From assembly GCA_027023115.1 (NCBI GenBank), contig JALVWZ010000402.1:1-24891 (forward strand): DNA of 24,891 nt, given 5' to 3'. Numbering within the stretch: the stretch's first letter is position 1; every line of letters starts with the position of its first letter. Shown here one piece after another: positions 6,212-12,398 of this stretch. Made by a program: the position numbers and the translations under genes. A model generated the notes under the pieces. That model worked only from the letters and a program-made list of their open reading frames with translations, was not told where the DNA came from and did not search any database. The DNA comes from Thermaceae bacterium. Lineage in GTDB: Bacteria > Deinococcota > Deinococci > Deinococcales > Marinithermaceae.

Positions 6212-6917
6212 GGCGGCCCTGGTTACCGGAGCCGCTCGCGGCATCGGGCGGGCGGTGGCGCTGGGGCTGGCCGGGTGCGGCTTCGACGTGGCGGTTCACT
6301 ACCGCTCCAGCCGCAAGCAGGCCGAGCAAACCGCAGCCGAAATCCGCCGCTTGGGGCAGCGAGCCACCCTGGTGGCCGCCGACCTGGTAGACCCCGCTCA
6401 AGCTCAGCAGGTGGTAGACCTCGCCGCGAAGCGCCTGGGAGGGCTGGCGGTATTGGTGAACAACGTGGGCGACTACCTCTACAAGCCCATCGAGATGCTG
6501 GGCGCCGAGGAATGGCGCTACGTGCTCGACTCGAACCTCAATACCGCCTTCAATACCACCCAACCGGCGCTACCGCATCTGCTAGGCAACGGTTGGGGGC
6601 GGGTAGTCTTCATTGGTTACGCCGGCGCCGGCCAGATGGTCAGCAAGCCGCACATCACCCCTTACTTCATCGCCAAGACGGGGCTGATCCTTTACGCCCG
6701 GGCGCTGGCGGCGCGGCTGGCGGCGCGCGGAGTTACCGTCAACGTGGTAGCGCCGGGGATAGCCGAAAACTCGATGACCCAGCCGCTGGAGGAGGTTCCA
6801 CTGGGGCGGGCGGCCTACCTGCAAGAAATCGTGGACGCGGTCTGCTACTTCGTTTCCGACAAAGCCGAGTACGTCACCGGTCAGGTGCTCGAGGTGGCGG
6901 GCGGCTGGAACCTTTAG
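6204..6917 (+). CDS. SDR-family oxidoreductase, possibly pterin-related
   Basis: 237-residue short-chain dehydrogenase with Rossmann motif TGAARGIG (8-15), NNVGD (86-90, in place of NNAG) and catalytic Y154-x3-K158 (YFIAK). The usual catalytic Ser, 13 residues before the Tyr, is Gly141 (FIGYAGAG), so the active site is non-standard. GTG start overlaps the Nudix stop by 8 bp; folE follows 8 nt downstream. Adjacency to GTP cyclohydrolase suggests a pterin or dihydromonapterin reductase (FolM/PTR1-like, which also lack the Ser), but the sequence is also compatible with a 3-oxoacyl-ACP reductase-like enzyme. Confidence 0.85.
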   Translation: MTRAALVTGAARGIGRAVALGLAGCGFDVAVHYRSSRKQAEQTAAEIRRLGQRATLVAADLVDPAQAQQVVDLAAKRLGGLAVLVNNVGDYLYKPIEMLGAEEWRYVLDSNLNTAFNTTQPALPHLLGNGWGRVVFIGYAGAGQMVSKPHITPYFIAKTGLILYARALAARLAARGVTVNVVAPGIAENSMTQPLEEVPLGRAAYLQEIVDAVCYFVSDKAEYVTGQVLEVAGGWNL

Positions 6918-6925
6918 GGGGCAAC

Positions 6926-7534
6926 GTGAAAAAGCGCGTAGAGCTGGAAGACAGCGACATCAGCTTCGAAACCGGCAGCGACCTGCAAACGATGGCCGCT
7001 ACGACCCGCCGCTGGCTGGAGCTGATTGGAGAAGACGTAGAGCGCGAGGGGCTGGTGGACACGCCGGCGCGGGTCGCCCGTGCCTGGGCGTTCTTGACCC
7101 GCGGCTACCAGCAGTCGCTCGAGGAGGTGGTGGGCGGGGCCGTTTTCGAGGCCGAGGGCTCGGAGATGGTAGTGGTGAAGGACATCGAGTTCTACTCGAT
7201 GTGCGAGCACCACATGCTGCCCTTCTTCGGCCGGGTTCACATCGGCTACATACCCCGTAAGAAGATCCTCGGCCTTTCCAAGTTTGCCCGCATAACCGAC
7301 ATGTTCGCCCGGCGCTTGCAGCTTCAGGAACGGCTGGCCACCCAGATTGCCGACGCCATCGTGGCGGTACTGGACCCGCTGGGGGTGGGAGTGGTCATCG
7401 AGGGAACTCACCTTTGCATGATGATGCGGGGCGTGGAAAAGCAGCAGTCGCAGACGGTTACCTCGGCCATGCGCGGCACCTTCAGGAGCGACCAGCGAAC
7501 CCGGGCCGAGTTTCTAACGCTGTTGAGTCGTTGA
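6926..7534 (+). CDS. folE: GTP cyclohydrolase I
   Basis: Converts GTP to 7,8-dihydroneopterin triphosphate, the first step of folate/pterin synthesis. 202 residues, typical length. Zinc ligands C93, H96 ([10 protein letters not shown]) and C164 ([10 protein letters not shown]) are present, plus [33 protein letters not shown] and [11 protein letters not shown]. The GTG at 6926, preceded by AGGGGG, is the start; the frame is open far upstream but there overlaps the SDR gene. It is the last gene of the ddrO-irrE operon. Its 3' end overlaps the convergent regulator gene by 53 bp. In Deinococcus radiodurans irrE is, as I recall, also next to folate genes. Confidence 0.96.
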   Translation: MKKRVELEDSDISFETGSDLQTMAATTRRWLELIGEDVEREGLVDTPARVARAWAFLTRGYQQSLEEVVGGAVFEAEGSEMVVVKDIEFYSMCEHHMLPFFGRVHIGYIPRKKILGLSKFARITDMFARRLQLQERLATQIADAIVAVLDPLGVGVVIEGTHLCMMMRGVEKQQSQTVTSAMRGTFRSDQRTRAEFLTLLSR

Positions 7535-9260
7535 GGGGCAGGTCCAGAATGGAAACTTCTTGGCCGTATTGATCGTGAGACAGCGCCTGCAGTTCGAATT
7601 TGGCAGCCACTTCGTCGGCACTGCTCTCGATGGCCAGTAGCGTACCGGCCGGCATTGGAAGGTAGTATTCGAAGCTTCCCAGAGCCGGCAGGAGCCACAG
7701 GTCGTCAAGGAGCTTGGCTTCGTTGACCGGTCCCAGGCCCAGGCGAAGCCCGCCGACATGGAGCACCAACGGCGGCCCGTCCTGGAAGGCCCCCGAAAGA
7801 GGCGCGTAGGTCCAAAGTTGCCCGAAGACGTGTAACAGGGCGTCTTCTTCGAGGGGTTCGAACTCCAGCCACGTGGGTTCTCCGGCAAACTCGGGGCGGA
7901 GCAAGAACCAAATTGAACCTAGTTGTTCCAATCCGGCGCCACGCCGCGAACTTTCCAGGAGGGGCAGCGCTTCGCCCACCCGGATTTTCTTTTTCGACAA
8001 ATCGCCACCAGTTTCGCTGCCGAGTAGCGCGGTGGCGTACTTCTGACCTTCGCGATACGCGATTTGCTGGGGATGCCGGCTCTTGCCCGACTGCAGGCGG
8101 TGCCAGGCGGCTATGAGCTGTTCGCCCGCCTCTTCCCAGACCGAAGCGGCCCGCAGGTGATACTGGTGTTTGAGGCCGGTGGGCAGGTCGTGCTCCAGCG
8201 CCCGGCGCGCCACCGGGTCGGCAAAGCGCCAACCGCCGTCGTATAAGAGCCAGCCTCGTCGCTCCAGCTCTTCAAGGTCTTCCTCGCTGCCAGAGCGGCG
8301 CGCCAGCTCGGCGTTGATGCTCTCGGGACAAACGCTTATCCGCTCCAGCGCCAGGCGGCTGCGGCGGCGCAGGCGGCGTGCCTCGATCTTGTAGGCGGCG
8401 CGGAACTTCAGGGGCATTTCGTGGCGGGCACGCACCATCTCCTCGAGCAGTTCGTCGCGACCGCGCGAGCGCAGGTAGTAACGGGCGGCGTCCGCGAAGG
8501 GAAGGTCGCCCAGCAAAGCCTGAGCCTCGACGAAGCTGAGATGGGGCATTTCCAGATAGCGTATCCTTTCACTGGGGTAAACGGCTCGCAACTTGAGGAT
8601 CAGGCTCGGTTCTTCGCCCAGCGGCGGGCGCGCAACCACCAAGACGCGCGGCCAGTCACGGGGGCGCTCGAGCTCCTCTAAGTTAGGTAGCGGCTCGCCC
8701 AGGAAGGACAGGCCTTCAAAACCGGGCCGCCACCCTTCGTGGAAAGGCAGATCCAGCTCGGCGGCAAGCGCTTTCGCCAGCCGGAGCTTGCCGACGCCAA
8801 TGGGGCCGGCCAAAATCCAGAGCCCGGGGACGGGCATCTCGGCGGCTAGGGCAGCGGTGTCGAAGAGGGGTCCGCCCCCTACCGGCCTTGCTCCCAGCTC
8901 GAAGCGCTTGCGGGTCAGCCAGGCGTCGAAGGCGGCGCTGAGCCCCTCCAGCCCTTCTAGAGCCTCCCCTTTTTGCCGTGATATGTCGAGAATGGCCCTG
9001 TTACAAGGCTCCAGCAGGCCCGGTGCCCCTGCTAACTCGACGCCAAAGTTCTTACGTAAGTAATGCAGCTCGGCGCGCAGGTTCACGCTAGAACCGGGAT
9101 GCGGCCATAACAAATCGGCCAGTTCCTCACGTCTGGTAACTCCTTCGAGCGCTAAGTAGTAGAGGATTGCCAGTGCTTTTCTGCGTATGGGTACTGTTTC
9201 TCCCGACCGCTCGAGGCGGGCGGCTCCGTAAAGGGGCAGGCGATAAGAATCTAAATTCAT
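7482..9260 (-). CDS. SARP-like transcriptional regulator with degenerate P-loop domain
   Basis: 592 residues. The N-terminal 95 residues look like the OmpR/SARP winged helix of BTAD-type activators ([65 protein letters not shown]). A STAND/AAA-like domain follows with [15 protein letters not shown] (152-165), a Walker A in which the usual Ser/Thr after GK is Leu159, so nucleotide binding may be weakened or lost. Residues 300-592 are a unique, mostly helical then beta-rich region. ATG at 9260 with AGGAG 5 nt upstream. It is divergent from the surface-fibre operon and its leader holds three CGTGAA direct repeats, so it probably regulates that operon and itself. The last 53 bp overlap folE tail to tail. 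Confidence 0.82.
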   Translation of the reverse strand: MNLDSYRLPLYGAARLERSGETVPIRRKALAILYYLALEGVTRREELADLLWPHPGSSVNLRAELHYLRKNFGVELAGAPGLLEPCNRAILDISRQKGEALEGLEGLSAAFDAWLTRKRFELGARPVGGGPLFDTAALAAEMPVPGLWILAGPIGVGKLRLAKALAAELDLPFHEGWRPGFEGLSFLGEPLPNLEELERPRDWPRVLVVARPPLGEEPSLILKLRAVYPSERIRYLEMPHLSFVEAQALLGDLPFADAARYYLRSRGRDELLEEMVRARHEMPLKFRAAYKIEARRLRRRSRLALERISVCPESINAELARRSGSEEDLEELERRGWLLYDGGWRFADPVARRALEHDLPTGLKHQYHLRAASVWEEAGEQLIAAWHRLQSGKSRHPQQIAYREGQKYATALLGSETGGDLSKKKIRVGEALPLLESSRRGAGLEQLGSIWFLLRPEFAGEPTWLEFEPLEEDALLHVFGQLWTYAPLSGAFQDGPPLVLHVGGLRLGLGPVNEAKLLDDLWLLPALGSFEYYLPMPAGTLLAIESSADEVAAKFELQALSHDQYGQEVSILDLPLNDSTALETRPGFAGRS

Positions 9261-9281
9261 GAGCGCTCCTGTGCAATCTTC

Positions 9282-9310
9282 CGTGAAGCCCAGCGTGAAT
9301 GGCCGTGAAC
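9282..9310. promoter_or_regulatory. Three direct heptamer repeats, candidate SARP operator
   Basis: CGTGAAG (9282-9288), CGTGAAT (9294-9300) and CGTGAAC (9304-9310) recur at 12- and 10-bp steps, about one helical turn; an inverted copy TTCACG lies at 9374-9379. SARP regulators bind heptamer direct repeats with about 11-bp periodicity. They sit between the regulator gene and the divergent fibre operon. Confidence 0.5.
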
Positions 9311-9529
9311 TATTGGCTGCCCAACTTACGTCCCATTCTACCAGTTTCTTTGCAGGAGGGTAGCCGTGGCTGCTTCACGCAGGCGTCACACCGGGCGGAG
9401 TACATTCATACCGGTAAGTAAGTGATTTTGCAAAGGGGGGTGAGCGCTTGTTCGTGTGATACGTTTCGACCGGCAAAGGCACATAGACTCGAAGGCTTGG
9501 ATTTCTGGGGACGATTGAAGGAGGAAGTA

Positions 9530-10252
9530 ATGAAGAAGATTGCATTGCTAGCGGTATTTGCCCTGATGGGCGCGGCTTTGGCTACCGAACCCACTCAGCC
9601 TGGGCAGGCGTGGGCGATCAATGATAGCGGCAGCGACACGGTTTCGTTGAGCGAGACCATAAAAGTCATCATTCCCACCCGCTACGCGCTCCACCTGACC
9701 GAAGACAGCTGGACCATCGACCTGAACAACGTACCGGCGGCTAACCAGGACTGGTCGCTCAACAGCGGTTACGACCTGCCGGAAGAGGCCTGCTACCTGG
9801 TGCCCAAGAACGTCAAGACGGTGGACGACCTGCGCGCTTACATTCTCGATGGCGGCGTGTTGCGCCCCGCGTACAACTACCCGGCCATCTACGACTACAA
9901 CGATGACGGCGAGATCGCCGATACCGAGAAGGGCACGCTAATTTGCCTCAACAAGAAGATCCTGCAAAAGTTCTCGAACGACCCCGATGGCTGGGAGCTG
10001 AGCGTTCAGGTAACCAGCAACAGCGACAGCGGCTTCGGCGTTTTCGGACTCGGTGACCGGATTATGCCCGAAGGGCCGCAGGATGGCTTTACCACCACCA
10101 CGTTGCCTTACGGGCCCGACGTAGTCGCCAGTGGTCAGGGCACAACCGGCGGCTGGCTCGACGACCTGATCCTCGAGGGATTCTGGTTCGACGGTACTGA
10201 AGCCGCGGGCAACTACGAGATAACGGTGACCTTCAGCCTGGCCGGCCTCTAG
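9530..10252 (+). CDS. Secreted structural subunit of a putative surface fibre (paralogue 1)
   Basis: 240 residues with a clear signal peptide (MKKIALLAVFALMGAALA before TEP) and AAGGAGG 5 nt upstream of the ATG. Not a named family I recognise. It is a paralogue of the next gene: both share a beta-strand segment ending HLTE, a CYLVPK/CFLVPK motif, an EF-hand-like loop, KGTL-C-NKK-LQKF and a C-terminal GWLDD-EGFWFDG followed by a final strand G-Y-V-F-L. The loop D-Y-N-D-D-G-E-I-A-D-T-E carries acidic or amide side chains at 1, 3, 5 and 12 and could bind calcium. Two Cys suggest a disulfide. First gene of the putative chaperone/usher-like operon; probable major subunit. Confidence 0.8.
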   Translation: MKKIALLAVFALMGAALATEPTQPGQAWAINDSGSDTVSLSETIKVIIPTRYALHLTEDSWTIDLNNVPAANQDWSLNSGYDLPEEACYLVPKNVKTVDDLRAYILDGGVLRPAYNYPAIYDYNDDGEIADTEKGTLICLNKKILQKFSNDPDGWELSVQVTSNSDSGFGVFGLGDRIMPEGPQDGFTTTTLPYGPDVVASGQGTTGGWLDDLILEGFWFDGTEAAGNYEITVTFSLAGL

Positions 10253-10266
10253 GCCAGGGCTCCAAA

Positions 10267-10290
10267 GGGCCCCGGCGCACGCCGGGGCCC
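10267..10290 (+). terminator. Intercistronic GC hairpin after subunit gene 1
   Basis: Perfect 10-bp stem GGGCCCCGGC-gcac-GCCGGGGCCC, 14 nt after the stop. No T-tract follows, so partial termination or 3'-end stabilisation of the first cistron is more likely than complete termination. Confidence 0.6.
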
Positions 10291-10308
10291 AACCCAAAGG
10301 AGGTTGCC

Positions 10309-11073
10309 ATGAAACGCATGACGATAGCGGCACTAGCCCTTCTGGGCTTAGCGGTCGCCGGCTGGGGCCTTGCTTGCTGCAACGTTCCCTTCCACCAAGG
10401 TGACGGCCAATCTTGGATTAGCTGCCAGCACCAGGTGCAGCTCAACGAAAACGTCGAACTGACCATTCCCAAGCGGTTGGCACTGCACCTCACCGAGACC
10501 GAGTGGAACCTCGACCTCAACGATCCGCCGGCGGGAGACGTGCAGGCTGGCGAGGGTTGCTTCCTGGTGCCCAAAACCTTCAGCGGCACGCCGCAAGATT
10601 TGCTGGCCATGCTGGAAAACGGCGAGTTAACTCCCGCCGATACCTACCCGGCCATAGTGGATATCAACGGCGATGGCCAGATCAGCAATTCCGAGAAGGG
10701 AACCCTAGTCTGCTTCAACAAAAAGGTTCTGCAAAAGTTCTGTAACAACTGGCAGACCGGCACCAACTACGGTTGCGAGTTCGACCTCAAGGTCAACATG
10801 GTCATGCCCGCGGGCGTAACTGGTGGCTACGGGCGCCTCTTCTTCTACGACGAAGCTACGCTGCCTCCGGTTGGTCAGGTTGCCTACAACCCCTTCATCG
10901 AGATCACTCCCGGCCAGAACGATGAAGGCAGCCCGATAGAGGTTCTCAAGGTGCGCGGGGCTCGCTTCCCCGGTTGGCTCGACGACTTCATAACCGAAGG
11001 TTTCTGGTTCGACGGCTCCGAGCTTCCGGGAACCTACCAGTTCAACGTGGTCTTCATGCTTTCGGCTATCTGA
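10309..11073 (+). CDS. Secreted structural subunit of a putative surface fibre (paralogue 2)
   Basis: 254 residues, signal peptide MKRMTIAALALLGLAVAGWG then LACCNVPF; AAAGGAGG precedes the ATG. It is homologous over its length to the preceding subunit: LTIPKRLALHLTETEW, GCFLVPK, PAIVDINGDGQISNSEKGTL, CFNKKVLQKF and GWLDDFITEGFWFDGSELPG-Y-F-V-F-L. The loop D-I-N-G-D-G-Q-I-S-N-S-E fits the EF-hand consensus better than its paralogue (D1, N3, D5, G6, I8, E12). It has extra Cys residues (an early Cys-Cys pair, plus two around KFCNN and YGCEF), so more disulfides. Tandem duplication with divergence suggests major and minor subunits or subunits for different fibre positions. Confidence 0.8.
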   Translation: MKRMTIAALALLGLAVAGWGLACCNVPFHQGDGQSWISCQHQVQLNENVELTIPKRLALHLTETEWNLDLNDPPAGDVQAGEGCFLVPKTFSGTPQDLLAMLENGELTPADTYPAIVDINGDGQISNSEKGTLVCFNKKVLQKFCNNWQTGTNYGCEFDLKVNMVMPAGVTGGYGRLFFYDEATLPPVGQVAYNPFIEITPGQNDEGSPIEVLKVRGARFPGWLDDFITEGFWFDGSELPGTYQFNVVFMLSAI

Positions 11074-11081
11074 TCGGGCGT

Positions 11082-11112
11082 TTCCCCACCTCCGCGCAGC
11101 GGAGGTGGGGAA
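11082..11112 (+). terminator. Strong intercistronic hairpin after subunit gene 2
   Basis: Perfect 14-bp stem TTCCCCACCTCCGC (11082-11095), loop gca, and its complement (11099-11112), starting 8 nt after the stop. There is no T-run, and the chaperone gene's AAGGAGG follows at 11124. It could attenuate the message so that downstream assembly genes are made at lower level than the subunits. Confidence 0.6.
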
Positions 11113-11135
11113 TGCTTGACTCTAAGGAGGTAACG

Positions 11136-11924
11136 GTGAAAACATTGCGAGCTATCGTCTTACTGGCCTTGTTTGCAGCGCCGGCGGCGGCGCAAACCGG
11201 GGTGGGCGTCAGCCCGCCCAGGGTGGTTCTCAGCGGCCAGCCGGGCGACGTGTTGGAGGGCGTGGTGGTAGTGGATCATCCCGGCAACGACGCGCCCATG
11301 CAGGTGGATGTTTCCCTGAGCGACGTAGCCGTTCAACCCGATGGCGAGCCGGTCTATCTCAGCCCGGGCGCCGTTCCGCAGTCGGCGGCTACCTGGATAG
11401 CGGTCTCGCCGCCCTCTTTCGCATTGCAGCCCAAGGAATCACACGAAGTCCGCTACGCCGTGCACGTGCCGGCTGATGCCAAACCGGGGACGCACTGGGC
11501 GGTGATTTTCTTCGACTCCGGTCCGGTGCAAAAACGCCAGGCCAAGGGCGTGGGCGTGAACATGAGGGTGCGCGTGGGTCATGTGGTGTACGTCAACGTT
11601 GGCGAGATAACCAGAAGTGGCCAGATTCGCGGGGTGCGCTACCAGCCGCCGGCCGGAAAAAACCCGGCCGAGGTGCGCGTGCGCTTTCGTAATACCGGCA
11701 ACGGGCTGATGCGCCTCAACGGCTACGTGGAGTTGCGTGACGAAAACGGCAAGGTGGCGGCCCGGGGCCAGGTGAGCAACGCCGCCAGCCTGCCCGGGTT
11801 CGAGTATGAGATTGCCGCTCAGTTCAAGGAACCGCCGCCCAAAGGAAGTTACCTGGTGCTGATAATGCTCGATTACGGCGGTGAAGAGGCGATCATTGGC
11901 GAAGGTAGGGTGCAAGTGCCATGA
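11136..11924 (+). CDS. Periplasmic PapD-like assembly chaperone of the putative fibre system
   Basis: 262 residues from GTG at 11136, preceded by AAGGAGG; signal peptide VKTLRAIVLLALFAAPAAAQ. Two Ig-like domains: residues about 20-140 start VGVSPPRVVLSGQPGDVLEG and contain WIAVSPPSFALQPKESHEVR then YAVHVPADAKPGTHWAVIFF, a pattern typical of fimbrial chaperones (proline-rich first strand; V-P strand then G-x-Y/H strand). Residues 150-262 form a second beta domain (VRVRFRNTGNGLMRLNGYVE). In chaperone/usher pili these proteins fold subunits in the periplasm and hand them to the usher. Stop overlaps the next start (ATGA). Functional name is inferred from fold-like pattern and operon order. Confidence 0.72.
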   Translation: MKTLRAIVLLALFAAPAAAQTGVGVSPPRVVLSGQPGDVLEGVVVVDHPGNDAPMQVDVSLSDVAVQPDGEPVYLSPGAVPQSAATWIAVSPPSFALQPKESHEVRYAVHVPADAKPGTHWAVIFFDSGPVQKRQAKGVGVNMRVRVGHVVYVNVGEITRSGQIRGVRYQPPAGKNPAEVRVRFRNTGNGLMRLNGYVELRDENGKVAARGQVSNAASLPGFEYEIAAQFKEPPPKGSYLVLIMLDYGGEEAIIGEGRVQVP

Positions 11925-12397
11925 GAATGCTAGTTATTGCCGGTACGTTGCTGGTTTCGCTAGCGGCGGCGCAGATGCCCTTGCAGGTCGAGTTTCCCTC
12001 CGGCAGCTCTCTGCAAATATCTTCTCAAGAGGTCGCCTTCGACCTGAGCAGGAGCGGTTTTCCGCCGCGCGACCTGCCGGCTTACTACCGGCCACATGAG
12101 CCCGAGGGGTCGTTGGAGCTGCGACTGTTCAGCAACATCGAAGGTGGCTGGTCACTGGCCGCCAGGATGGATCCACTGGCCCGGTCCGATGGCGAGTGGT
12201 TGCCGCCGGGGCGCCTGGAGGTGCGTTGTGACGGCGGGCCCTGGTTACCGCTCTCCTCCGCGGTGGTTTTGCTAACGGGTTCCGGCGTTACTGGCGGGTA
12301 TCAGGCCCATACCATCGAGTTGCGGCTGAAGGTGCTTGGCGACGAGCTGCCCGGTTCGTACCAGGGAGTCTTGGTCTTCAGCTTGTCGAGGCTGTGA
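11921..12397 (+). CDS. Small secreted protein, likely minor (tip) subunit
   Basis: 158 residues, signal peptide MRMLVIAGTLLVSLAAAQ. All-beta pattern. It lacks the EF-hand loop and the EGFWFDG motif of the two larger subunits, but its end (ELPGSYQGVLVFSLSRL) has the same final-strand form, G-x-Y-x3-V-F-x-L, as theirs (ELPGTYQFNVVFMLSAI). A shared C-terminal strand suggests one assembly mechanism. Overlaps the chaperone by 4 bp, and the usher-like gene starts 1 nt after its stop. Two possible readings are a tip adhesin/initiator and a periplasmic helper; no other family is recognised. Confidence 0.65.
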   Translation: MRMLVIAGTLLVSLAAAQMPLQVEFPSGSSLQISSQEVAFDLSRSGFPPRDLPAYYRPHEPEGSLELRLFSNIEGGWSLAARMDPLARSDGEWLPPGRLEVRCDGGPWLPLSSAVVLLTGSGVTGGYQAHTIELRLKVLGDELPGSYQGVLVFSLSRL

Positions 12398-12398
12398 A

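Noticed and set aside
9440..9520. Possible cyclic-di-GMP riboswitch (GGCAAAGGC) before the fibre operon
   Set aside because: Only a short similarity; the other conserved GEMM segments and tetraloop helix are missing.
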